A DNA stretch of 64,000 nucleotides from Bdellovibrionales bacterium. Lineage in GTDB: Bacteria; Bdellovibrionota; UBA1018. A program made the position numbers and the translations under genes. Below, piece after piece: positions 18,788-25,843 of the stretch. The DNA lies in contig JAEUWC010000003.1 of the NCBI GenBank assembly GCA_016786465.1, forward strand, positions 1 to 64,000, written 5' to 3'. The notes under the pieces were generated by a model. It ran no database searches. It saw only the letters and a program-made list of their open reading frames with translations, and was not told the DNA's origin. The stretch's first letter is position 1; every line of letters starts with the position of its first letter.

Positions 18788-19123
18788 CTACGCGCTGACT
18801 GCAGCAGGTTTACGAAGCCCAGGCTGCAACGACGTCGATCCGGGGCCTCGGCCGTAGCGCCAGCGATAGACCTGTTCCTCAAGTCGGCGTAACGCATTCA
18901 TGATCGCTTCGCGGGCACTTGGGCCAAGCGCCGATTGTTGAAAGGTGCGGAAGCCAGATTCGACCGTGGTGCTTGCTACAAAGGTTCGTCCTTCTTTCCG
19001 GATTTGGGCTTTCGCTATGGCCTCGGGCGGCGCAATCGCAAGGATTTCGACCAGCCTAAGATTCGTTCTTTTTTCCAACTCGGGATCGTAAGCCAGGTTT
19101 TGAAATTGAAGATCGTATCGCAT
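18788..19123 (-). CDS. HPF/RaiA-like small protein
   Basis: This 111-aa protein starts at 19123. A near-perfect Shine-Dalgarno (AAGGAGGA) sits just upstream and overlaps the end of the preceding small gene. The pattern is one of basic helices and strands (YDPELEKRTNLRLVEIL, then IRKEGRTFVASTTVE, then AREAIMNALRRLEEQVYRWR). It resembles the beta-alpha-beta-beta-beta-alpha layout of ribosome hibernation factors HPF/RaiA, which bind the 30S subunit in stationary phase. The C-terminal tail is proline- and glycine-rich. The family call is moderate. Confidence 0.6.
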   Translation of the reverse strand: MRYDLQFQNLAYDPELEKRTNLRLVEILAIAPPEAIAKAQIRKEGRTFVASTTVESGFRTFQQSALGPSAREAIMNALRRLEEQVYRWRYGRGPGSTSLQPGLRKPAAVSA

Positions 19124-19125
19124 CG

Positions 19126-19368
19126 TTATTCCTCCTTCCGGTTTCCCTGTGTGCAGCGATTCTGATCCAAGCGCCAAGGGTTCAAGTGATTGTCGGCGCA
19201 TGAATTTTGGGTCAGGGTCAGCGATTGACCGTTTTCATTGGGGTCGGGAGGATCGAAGCCCACGTCGGGGCCTTGCCCCCGAACCGTATTCGCCCAGCAG
19301 AAAACTGCGGCGGTGAGAATGACCAGCGGGTAGATCCGCTGAAGAGGTAAGACGGTGTTTCCAGTCAT
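19126..19368 (-). CDS. Small exported protein upstream of the HPF-like gene
   Basis: This 80-aa protein has one N-terminal hydrophobic segment (IYPLVILTAAVFCWANTV) that works as a signal peptide or anchor. A short polar tail with two cysteines follows. A good Shine-Dalgarno (AAAGGAG) lies 8 bp before the ATG. Its stop codon lies inside the ribosome binding site of the HPF-like gene, which points to translational coupling. No family is recognised. Confidence 0.6.
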   Translation of the reverse strand: MTGNTVLPLQRIYPLVILTAAVFCWANTVRGQGPDVGFDPPDPNENGQSLTLTQNSCADNHLNPWRLDQNRCTQGNRKEE

Positions 19369-19414
19369 AACAGATGCTCCTTTCTTTTTGGGTCAGGGGT
19401 ATTAGTTATAAGTG

Positions 19415-19428
19415 GCCGTAATTACGGC
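19415..19428. promoter_or_regulatory. 14-bp perfect palindrome in a divergent promoter region
   Basis: GCCGTAATTACGGC is a perfect palindrome 47 bp upstream of the start at 19368, in the 183-bp AT-rich gap between divergent genes. It is a likely operator for a dimeric regulator. Confidence 0.45.
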
Positions 19429-19496
19429 GTTTTTACAAAAAATGGGTTTGGATTATTGACTGTCAAGTGGGGTGGATTTAAAGATTTTAAGTCAAT

Positions 19497-19536
19497 GTTT
19501 TGTCCAGGATATATCGGAACAAAACTTAGACAAAAC
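19497..19536. promoter_or_regulatory. 8-bp inverted repeat before the DCC/lipocalin operon
   Basis: GTTTTGTC and GACAAAAC are separated by 24 bp and end 15 bp before the ATG at 19552. A second ACAAAAC copy lies inside the spacer. A possible -35 TTGACT is at 19456. The spacing would fit a dimer site spanning the promoter or a looped mRNA leader. No regulator is named. Confidence 0.4.
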
Positions 19537-19551
19537 AGGTAGTGTGGAAGA

Positions 19552-19995
19552 ATGGAAGCTCAAAAACTTTCAGTTTTTTTCGACGGCGGTTGCAGGGTCT
19601 GTTCCTGGGAAGTTCAAAAGTATCTGGACTTGGATCAGAAGCTAAACCAACCGCCCAAGCTGATTCCGGTCGACATTAGTCGTCCTGAATTCGCAGCAAA
19701 GGATCTGGGCCTGGATCCGCTTCAGGTTCAAAAATACTTTCACGTCATGACTGCCGACGGAAAAGTCATCGTCGGTGTCGACGCCTTCATCGAAATCTGG
19801 CGAACTTTGGGATCACCCGTTTCATCGATCGCTGCCCGTTTGGCCAAAATGGGCTGGGTGCACGCCGCGCTTCGCTTGGGTTATCAAATTTTTGTTCAGA
19901 TCCGACCTTTCCTTCCTCGAAAAAAGGGAGAACCCGTTTGCGATGACGGGACTTGTTCAATCCGATCCACATCGACACAACTAAGGAGTCCATAA
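19552..19995 (+). CDS. DCC-family (DUF393) thiol-disulfide oxidoreductase-like protein
   Basis: This 147-aa protein has the DUF393/DCC hallmark at its N-terminus, FFDGGCRVC (a DGxCxxC redox motif), followed by the family's central region with V/I-G-V-D-A-F (residues 75-80). Family members are small thioredoxin-like proteins of poorly known role. No signal peptide is present. The stop overlaps the start of the lipocalin gene by one base (TAATG), so the two are translated as an operon. Confidence 0.85.
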   Translation: MEAQKLSVFFDGGCRVCSWEVQKYLDLDQKLNQPPKLIPVDISRPEFAAKDLGLDPLQVQKYFHVMTADGKVIVGVDAFIEIWRTLGSPVSSIAARLAKMGWVHAALRLGYQIFVQIRPFLPRKKGEPVCDDGTCSIRSTSTQLRSP

Positions 19996-20528
19996 TGAAA
20001 TTTCTGGGTACAGCGTTTGGTTTTAGTCTTTTGACATTTTCTGCTTGGGCATCGGCACATGACTTTGCAGAATTGAAAACGGTGCCTTCGGTGGACCTGA
20101 ATCGTTACACCGGGGTCTGGCACCAGATCGCCTTTTTTCCAACCCGCTTTCAGCGCAAGTGTACTTTGGACACGACTGCCGAATACGGCCTTCGCGCTGA
20201 CGGAAAGATTTCCGTTCGAAACGAATGCACGAAGAATGAATCCGGCAAACGGGTGTCCATCGAAGGCACTGCACGCGTCGTCGACCCAGTCAGTCTGGCC
20301 AAACTGAAAGTGAAGTTCTTCTGGTTTGCCCCGGCTGGCGATTATTGGATTATCGATCTGGGAAGCAATTACGAATACGCCGTCGTTGGAACACCGGATC
20401 GCGACTACCTTTGGGTACTTTCGCGGACGCCGACCATCAGCCAAAACGTCTATGATCAGTTGGTGGCTCGCGCCAAGGCCCAGCAGTTTCCCGTGGAAAA
20501 ACTGCAGATTACTGGAAAAGTTCAATAA
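19995..20528 (+). CDS. blc: Bacterial lipocalin (Blc-like)
   Basis: This 177-aa protein has a cleavable signal peptide (to about SAWASA) and the lipocalin signature LNRYTGVWHQIAFFP (GxW motif) at residues 34-48. The later YAVVGTPDRDYLWVLSRTP is the second conserved region. Bacterial lipocalins bind lipids at the envelope and are often stress-induced. E. coli Blc is lipidated, but no lipobox Cys is seen here, so this one may be soluble in the periplasm. AAGGAG at 19983-19988 inside the preceding gene fixes the start. Confidence 0.9.
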   Translation: MKFLGTAFGFSLLTFSAWASAHDFAELKTVPSVDLNRYTGVWHQIAFFPTRFQRKCTLDTTAEYGLRADGKISVRNECTKNESGKRVSIEGTARVVDPVSLAKLKVKFFWFAPAGDYWIIDLGSNYEYAVVGTPDRDYLWVLSRTPTISQNVYDQLVARAKAQQFPVEKLQITGKVQ

Positions 20529-20582
20529 TTAGCGTCAGATTTCTGCCATTCAGTTTGGATTGAAATAGTCCGATCTGGATTT

Positions 20583-21737
20583 ATGAAATTTCGAAATCGG
20601 GTGTCGGCGTTAGCGCTGTTTTGCACATTGCAGGCTTGGGCCGAGGATCGTTCACCGCCAAGCGACGCGTTTCCAGGAATCGACAGCTGTAGCTATCAGT
20701 TCGTTTCGGTTCAGGGACTTCATGCCGCGTATCTGGCCGCCTTGACTCAGGTTCAGGAAGCCAGCAAGTGGATCAAGGAAAACGAAGCTTCGGATCTGGT
20801 CACATTTGCGCAGAAACATTCTGAACTGGAAGCCCAGACCCGTTCGGCGCTTTCTTTTGCGACCGTGATTTTTCACACCGAAAAGCTGGGCAGAAAACTG
20901 ACCGCGGGTGAAAATTACAACTCTCGAATCGACACGATCTTGGAAGGACGACTGTCCTACGAAACGTACGTCAACATCATCCATCGATTTGTAGAAAAAA
21001 TTCAAAAGGAGCTGGGTGGCGAAAACGAAAATACCCGTTTGATCTTCACCGCACTTTTGAAAAGTTTCGATGTGAAAAAAGTTCGTGAATTAAACGAAAG
21101 TCTGATCGAAGCCAATCGAATCGCTGAAGAAGCCCGCAGTCAAGAAGCAGCCATTCGCGCGGGGCAGATTCGCGCTGAAGCTGGAAATAGCCTTTTGCAG
21201 TCCAATGCGTTCCTTAGCGAAATTTCAAAATTGGGTCAGCTGACCGAAGAAGAAGCGTACCGGTTGGCGTCCCTTCAGTTTCCTCAATCCGCCAAAGACT
21301 TGGGCTACCGAGCAGCGACGATGAACGCTCCGTACGTAGAAAAACAAGCGGCCGTTGATCTGGCCGTTCGTACCTTCTTGAAAATGTTGAAACAAGAACG
21401 CAAAGCAGACGCAGGCCAGCTGGTTCAGATTTTCGAAGATTGGGCGGCAAAGAAGGATACCCGCGAAAGGCGTCTGGGCGCTGTCGCTGCGCTCAGTTAT
21501 CTGGCAACCTTGGGACGCACGGAATCTTGGTTGATGAATCGGGGCTGGAACGAAGGCAGGATTTTTTCCGAGGCCCTGTACCTTTACCTTCAGAAGCATC
21601 CGCTTTTGGGGCCTACGCCTGAAATCGACATGGTTCGGATGTTGGTCGTCGAAACGATTGCCGACTGGCGCAAACTTCCCCGAAATCACCAGCCCTTTGA
21701 AATCGATTCAATTGAACGCATCATCGCTGTAAATTAA
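20583..21737 (+). CDS. Exported helical protein of unknown function
   Basis: This 384-aa protein has a short signal peptide (ALALFCTLQAWA). The mature part is almost entirely charged helix, with coiled-coil-like stretches around residues 150-210 (ELNESLIEANRIAEEARSQEA). No domain is recognised. It stands alone between the lipocalin and histidine kinase genes on the same strand. Confidence 0.7.
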   Translation: MKFRNRVSALALFCTLQAWAEDRSPPSDAFPGIDSCSYQFVSVQGLHAAYLAALTQVQEASKWIKENEASDLVTFAQKHSELEAQTRSALSFATVIFHTEKLGRKLTAGENYNSRIDTILEGRLSYETYVNIIHRFVEKIQKELGGENENTRLIFTALLKSFDVKKVRELNESLIEANRIAEEARSQEAAIRAGQIRAEAGNSLLQSNAFLSEISKLGQLTEEEAYRLASLQFPQSAKDLGYRAATMNAPYVEKQAAVDLAVRTFLKMLKQERKADAGQLVQIFEDWAAKKDTRERRLGAVAALSYLATLGRTESWLMNRGWNEGRIFSEALYLYLQKHPLLGPTPEIDMVRMLVVETIADWRKLPRNHQPFEIDSIERIIAVN

Positions 21738-21769
21738 GAAACCTTATATAGTGGTTACCTTGACCCAGA

Positions 21770-23275
21770 TTGAAGATCCACGCCGTGCCGACAAAAAAAA
21801 TCGACTTGGACTTTAAAGCGCTTTTTGAATCCGCACCGGACCTTTATTTGGTCCTGGCACCGGATCTGACCATTGTTGGCGCTAGTGACGCGTACCTGAA
21901 GGCGACTTTAGTGAAGCGTGAACAGGTCTTGGGCCGTCCCCTGTTTGAAGTCTTTCCCGACAACCCCGACGACCCCACGGCAACAGGCACAAGCCACCTT
22001 TCTGCATCCTTGGATCGGGTTTTGAAAAACCGCGTGGTCGATACCATGGCGATTCAGAAGTACGACATTCGACGGCCGGAATCCGAAGGGGGTGGCTTCG
22101 AAGAACGCCACTGGGCACCGGCCAACTTTCCTGTTTTGAATTCCAAGGGCGAAGTTCAGTCCATCATTCACAAAGTTGAAGACGTCACTGAATACGTAAA
22201 ATTAAAGAAGGAACGCATCGAGCAGCACCGCGTGAATCAGGAACTGATCGATAAACAAGATCAGATGGAAAAGCTTCGGCAGTTGCAAAAGCTGGAAGCG
22301 ATGGGACAGCTAGCCGGCGGAGTCGCCCACGATTTCAATAATTTTTTGAATATCGTCATCATGAGCTGCGAAGAACTTCTGACCCATCAAGAACTTTCAA
22401 TTGCTGTTCGGGGCGAGATCGAACGAATTCACAAAAGCGCGGGAAGTGCGGCTGATTTGACCCGGGGGCTTTTGGCGTTTAGCCGAAAACAAGTTTTGCA
22501 GCCTAAAGCACTGGAACTAAACGCGTCGGTTGAAAAACTTTTGAACACGCTTTTGAAGCGATTGCTTCCTGAAAACATCCAACTGAAAACTTCATTGAAA
22601 GCGACGCATGCAAAAGTCGTGATTGATCGCGGACAATTGGATCAGATCCTTTTGAATTTAGTCGTGAATGCACGCGACGCGATGCCATCGGGGGGAACGG
22701 TAACTGTTGAAACCGAATCGGTGCACCTGGATGAAGCCATGTCAGCAGGGCATTTCAAAGTCGCGCCCGGAGAATACGTCATGGTTTCGGTTCGTGATAC
22801 GGGCGTCGGAATGGATGCAGCGACTCAGGCCAGGATTTTTGAACCCTTTTTTACGACCAAGCCTATGGGAAAAGGGACGGGGTTAGGGCTAGCGACGGTT
22901 CACGGAATCGTCAGTCAGAACCAAGGGACAATCTGGGTCTATAGCGAACTGAACAAGGGTACGGTTTTCAAAGTTTATTTACCCAGGACGGACCACGAAA
23001 TTGAAGCCCCATTTGAACCGCCCAAGAAAAGGGAAAAAGTCCAAGGCGTCGCACCGATCTTGGTCGTCGAAGATCAGGATCCCCTTCGTGGCATCATCTG
23101 TTCAGTTCTTCGCAGCCAGGGATACGTGGTTCATGAAGCCGAAAATGGGGTCAAGGCGCTTGAATTTTTAGCGGGCTACAAGGGCGAACTTTCGCTTTTG
23201 GTCACTGACGTGATCATGCCGGACATGGGCGGGCAAGCCTTGGCGGCGCGCCTAAAGAAAATCAGACCCGGGTGA
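21770..23275 (+). CDS. PAS sensor histidine kinase, receiver domain truncated by an IS
   Basis: The protein has a PAS domain (residues 15-140), a short coiled coil, and a HisKA domain with phospho-acceptor H187 in GGVAHDFNNFLN. A full HATPase domain follows (N-box LVVNARDAM, G-boxes DTGVGMD and GKGTGLGL). A receiver begins near 425 (ILVVEDQDP) and reaches the phospho-acceptor D480 (LVTDVIMP), but ends at residue 501, about 45 residues short. The stop codon is the first three bases of the inserted IS. The remaining receiver sequence is not found beyond the IS. The start codon is uncertain (TTG 21770 or GTG 21785). The kinase core may still be active without the receiver. Confidence 0.85.
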   Translation: MKIHAVPTKKIDLDFKALFESAPDLYLVLAPDLTIVGASDAYLKATLVKREQVLGRPLFEVFPDNPDDPTATGTSHLSASLDRVLKNRVVDTMAIQKYDIRRPESEGGGFEERHWAPANFPVLNSKGEVQSIIHKVEDVTEYVKLKKERIEQHRVNQELIDKQDQMEKLRQLQKLEAMGQLAGGVAHDFNNFLNIVIMSCEELLTHQELSIAVRGEIERIHKSAGSAADLTRGLLAFSRKQVLQPKALELNASVEKLLNTLLKRLLPENIQLKTSLKATHAKVVIDRGQLDQILLNLVVNARDAMPSGGTVTVETESVHLDEAMSAGHFKVAPGEYVMVSVRDTGVGMDAATQARIFEPFFTTKPMGKGTGLGLATVHGIVSQNQGTIWVYSELNKGTVFKVYLPRTDHEIEAPFEPPKKREKVQGVAPILVVEDQDPLRGIICSVLRSQGYVVHEAENGVKALEFLAGYKGELSLLVTDVIMPDMGGQALAARLKKIRPG

Positions 23276-23353
23276 CGTCTCCCCGAATAACTGGTCCAGC
23301 GAGAATTAGAAAAATCGGCTATAACGCGGTTATCCAAAACTAAGGAAACCGTC

Positions 23354-23623
23354 ATGAAAAAAAGTAAGCACACAGAAGAACAAATCGCCCACGCGCTGAA
23401 GCAGGTTGAATCCGGATTGATCAGCGTCCGTGAGATCTGCCGCAAGATGGGAATCAGTGAAGCCACGTACTATCTTTGGAAGAGAAAATTTACGGGCATG
23501 GGGATTTCTGAGCTCAAGCGACTCAGGCAGATGGAAGACGAAATTCGAAAGTTGAAAGCTCTTGTCGCTGACCTCAGCCTCGATAAGCACATGCTTCAAG
23601 AGGTGCTTTCAAAAAAGATCTAA
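23354..23623 (+). CDS. IS3-family transposase OrfA
   Basis: This 89-aa protein has a helix-turn-helix (ISVREICRKMGISEATYYLWKR) and a C-terminal leucine-zipper-like helix, typical of IS407-group OrfA. It ends in LSKKI. The slippery heptamer AAAAAAG at 23611-23617 allows a -1 shift into OrfB to make the OrfAB transposase. OrfA alone would bind the ends and regulate. Confidence 0.9.
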   Translation: MKKSKHTEEQIAHALKQVESGLISVREICRKMGISEATYYLWKRKFTGMGISELKRLRQMEDEIRKLKALVADLSLDKHMLQEVLSKKI

Positions 23624-24453
23624 AGCCGGCGCGAAAGCGCGAACTCGTTCGCTATTTGAAAGAAAAGTTTCAGTTGAGCGAACGCAGGTCGTGCCGGCTT
23701 GTCCAACTTTGGCGGTCCACCGCACGGTACGTTCATCATCGTCGCGACGATTCCGCACTCAGGGCTCGAATCAAAGAAATTGCCCACTCGCGTCCCAGAT
23801 TTGGTTATCAGCGCGTCTACGTGATTTTGCGACGCGAGGGATGGCTAGTGAATAAAAAACGCGTTTACCGAATATATATCGAGGAAGGACTGCAAGTGCG
23901 AACCAAGAAAAGAAAAAAGCGAGCGAGCCATCTTCGAGTCGTTCCCCCTGTCGCAAGCCAACAAAACGAGCGTTGGAGTATGGATTTCGTCCACGACAAT
24001 CTCTACGACGGCAGGAAGTTTCGCGCGTTAACTGTGGTCGATAACTACACACGCGAATGCAAAACTATAGCGGCTGACTTTCATCTAAACGGAAAGAAGG
24101 TGGCAGAAGTTCTGACCCAGGTAGCCCGACGGCATGGGCTTCCAAAGTTGATCACGGTCGATAATGGTTCAGAATTTATTTCAAAGGCGCTGGATCTTTG
24201 GGCGTATCAGAACAACGTGAAATTGGATTTCATCAGACCAGGAAAACCGACCGAGAATGCGTATATCGAAAGCTTTAACGGTCGTCTTCGTGACGAATGT
24301 TTGAACGCGAGCATCTTTGTTTCTTTGGCGGATGCTAAAGCAAAACTCGAAAGTTGGCGATTAGATTACAACGAGCATCGCCCTCACAGCTCAATCGGAA
24401 ATCTGACGCCGAAAGAGTTCGCAAGAAAAAGTCAGAAAACCAGAACCGCGTGA
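23587..24453 (+). CDS. IS3-family transposase OrfB (DDE integrase domain)
   Basis: The frame is open from 23587 and is entered by -1 frameshift at 23611-23617, giving ...LSKK-DLKPARKRELV. It contains a DDE/rve integrase core: D in WSMDFVHD, D in TVDNGSEF and E in AYIESFNG, with exactly 35 residues between the second D and the E. The basic residue 7 after the E is also present. No internal stop is present, so it appears intact. The stop lies at the border of the duplicated right end. Confidence 0.9.
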   Translation, partial: AHASRGAFKKDLKPARKRELVRYLKEKFQLSERRSCRLVQLWRSTARYVHHRRDDSALRARIKEIAHSRPRFGYQRVYVILRREGWLVNKKRVYRIYIEEGLQVRTKKRKKRASHLRVVPPVASQQNERWSMDFVHDNLYDGRKFRALTVVDNYTRECKTIAADFHLNGKKVAEVLTQVARRHGLPKLITVDNGSEFISKALDLWAYQNNVKLDFIRPGKPTENAYIESFNGRLRDECLNASIFVSLADAKAKLESWRLDYNEHRPHSSIGNLTPKEFARKSQKTRTA

Positions 24454-24551
24454 AGCCCCGCTTCTAAAGAGTTCGCTGGTACATTTTTTGGGAAGGCGTC
24501 AGAAGCCCCGCTTCTAAAGAGTTCGCTGGTACATTTTTTGGGAAGGCGTCA
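24452..24551. repeat. 50-bp perfect tandem duplication of the IS right end
   Basis: Positions 24452-24501 and 24502-24551 are identical (GAAGCCCCGCTTC ... GGAAGGCGTCA). Each carries the complete right inverted repeat. The duplication has no spacer. It may come from replication slippage or from collapse of a tandem IS pair. Confidence 0.95.
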
Positions 24552-24723
24552 AGTGGCCTAAAGTAAGCACAAAAGGTGGACTCGTAATCGGGGCTCGCTC
24601 AAGCTCGAACCCAAAGCGAAAACTGGAAATCGATTGGACTATAAAAAGAGTCCCGACTCTAATTGGCTACCAATTAACTGATTATTTCGTATTCTAAGAG
24701 ATTTTGGATACAATAGACGCACT

Positions 24724-25134
24724 ATGAATTTGCTCAATTTGATTGCATTAGTTCTAGGTTCAATTTCAATGCCGGGTACTGCCCATGCAGAATCCATTTA
24801 TACCTGTAAAGAGGAAAAGTCGGTAACGATTGGGTGGGAATACGGTAGCACTCTAAGTAAATCGGCGATGAAGGCTGAGGCAAATGATGCAAAAGAACCA
24901 GCGATTCTCACATTTATTGTTCAAGACAAAAGGGCCGTCTTAAAAGGCAATAGTGGACAGTCTTTACTTAAAAAAATATCTAAAAATAATTTTTTAGAAG
25001 AGAGCGAAGTTGGGAATGTCTTCTTATGGACTGTTTTCCCGGCCGAAAATAATGTTCCAACTTATATATTTCACCAAAAGGCTTACAAGCTGGCTGTCCC
25101 CTTTTCTATTACCGTTGCCTACAGGTGCCAGTGA
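24724..25134 (+). CDS. Small exported protein, unknown, atypical codon use
   Basis: This 136-aa protein has a signal peptide (LIALVLGSISMPGTAHA). The mature part has two cysteines, near the start and end (YTCKEE, YRCQ), that could form a disulfide. Base composition is clearly more AT-rich than the neighbouring genes (many TTA, ATA and AAT codons), a sign of transfer. A -10-like TACAAT at 24709-24714 is only 10 bp before the ATG, so the leader is very short. No family is recognised. Confidence 0.6.
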   Translation: MNLLNLIALVLGSISMPGTAHAESIYTCKEEKSVTIGWEYGSTLSKSAMKAEANDAKEPAILTFIVQDKRAVLKGNSGQSLLKKISKNNFLEESEVGNVFLWTVFPAENNVPTYIFHQKAYKLAVPFSITVAYRCQ

Positions 25135-25246
25135 TTTAAAGTTTGTTGCTGATTAGTGGTACCGAAGTGTCCGGAACGGACCTGTGCAATTGAAGGCAAA
25201 CAATCAGATGCTTGATTTCATCTCGGCCTATCGCTAAACGGTAACG

Positions 25247-25498
25247 ATGACATTCAAAAGCTCAAAAGTTCTTCGAGAGGAACTAAGCAATATTCTATCA
25301 ATATTTGGTGAAGGTGTAGGATTCGGTGGGGGAAGTGATACCCGCGAACATGAAAAGGTCAGAGCCGAATTGAAAATGAAAGAGTTAGAGCTCGCGCTCC
25401 AGACGGAAAATAAGCAGGTTCTCGACTGGATCGCTATCGGGGGGTTTATTTTTGCTGTTATTCAAATCGGCTTTACTATTTACGATCATGTAAAATAA
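25247..25498 (+). CDS. Small single-pass membrane protein, unknown
   Basis: This 83-aa protein has a charged, coiled-coil-like N-terminal part (EHEKVRAELKMKELELALQ) followed by one membrane segment at about residues 60-79 (IAIGGFIFAVIQIGFTIYD). It lies in the AT-richer patch between the IS and tRNA-Pro. It resembles small accessory or phage-type membrane proteins in general plan only. Confidence 0.5.
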   Translation: MTFKSSKVLREELSNILSIFGEGVGFGGGSDTREHEKVRAELKMKELELALQTENKQVLDWIAIGGFIFAVIQIGFTIYDHVK

Positions 25499-25553
25499 GA
25501 GTTTTCCTCGAGTGCCGGCGCAGCAGGCAATGGCCTGGAGATCGTATTTTTTC

Positions 25554-25582
25554 AGTAGCATCCCAGTAGCAAAAAAGTAGCA
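25554..25582. repeat. Three AGTAGCA iterons at exact 11-bp spacing
   Basis: AGTAGCA occurs at 25554, 25565 and 25576, one helical turn apart, 125-155 bp from the 3' end of tRNA-Pro. The regular phase suggests cooperative protein binding, as in recombinase arm-type or Xis sites. No integrase gene is in the window. Confidence 0.6.
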
Positions 25583-25589
25583 AACCCAA

Positions 25590-25607
25590 GAAATTTCGCG
25601 AAATTTC
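25590..25607. promoter_or_regulatory. 18-bp perfect palindrome
   Basis: GAAATTTCGCGAAATTTC is perfectly self-complementary and sits 7 bp after the third iteron. It is a possible regulator or recombinase core site in the patch beside tRNA-Pro. Confidence 0.5.
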
Positions 25608-25667
25608 CTGAAAGATTCAGTTACGGGCGTCAGCCCCTTTTCAATGATTTCAACTAGTTGTTCTTAA

Positions 25668-25701
25668 TGAAAAATGCCCCTGGTTTGCACCAGAGGCATT
25701 T
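25668..25701 (-). terminator. Rho-independent terminator of tRNA-Pro
   Basis: Read on the minus strand, AAATGCC.CTGGT and ACCAG.GGCATTT pair around a 4-nt loop with one mismatch, followed by a T-run. It lies just after the 3' end of the tRNA. Confidence 0.75.
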
Positions 25702-25707
25702 AAAGTT

Positions 25708-25785
25708 TGGTCGGGGTGGTGGGATTCGAACTCACGACCCTCTGCTCCCAAAGCAGATGCGCTAACCAGGCTGCGCTACACCCCG
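25708..25785 (-). tRNA. tRNA-Pro (anticodon UGG)
   Basis: The acceptor stem CGGGGTG pairs with CACCCCG and is followed by A and an encoded CCA. The D arm has GCGC/GCGC. The anticodon stem is TCTGC/GCAGA around loop TTTGGGA, giving UGG. The T arm has TTCGAAT, with one A-C mismatch in the stem. The 3' end faces the IS and foreign-looking patch, which is the usual orientation for integration at a tRNA. Confidence 0.95.
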
Positions 25786-25843
25786 ACATTTTTTAAGGAA
25801 GGCCACACCTTAGCCACGTCGGTGGCTTCCGTCAATGGTTCCG

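Larger units (their letters stand above)
23273..24551 (+). mobile_element. IS3-family (IS407-type) insertion sequence
   Basis: The element begins TGACGTCTCCCC at 23273. It ends at 24501, or at 24551 if the duplicated right end is counted. The terminal inverted repeats are imperfect over about 40 bp and share TGACG, CCC, CCAGCGA and TTAGAA blocks. Two overlapping-frame transposase genes with a slippery A6G lie inside. Flanking 4-mers differ (CGGG left, AGTG right), so there is no target-site duplication. That implies a deletion or rearrangement after insertion. Confidence 0.88.

Noticed and set aside
24560-24571. A 12-bp match (AAAGTAAGCACA) to the start of the IS orfA gene, which might mark a second IS remnant.
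   Set aside because: The match does not extend on either side and the expected spacing to the IS end is wrong; chance is more likely.
25168-25192. TGTCCGGAAC..CCTGTGCAATTG resembles the TGTCGGA repeat unit.
   Set aside because: The order of the parts is changed and the core TGTCGGA is interrupted, so it does not meet the unit definition.
25499-25710. A possible attachment-site duplicate of the tRNA-Pro 3' end.
   Set aside because: No copy of the tRNA 3' end longer than a few bases was seen between the IS and the tRNA.
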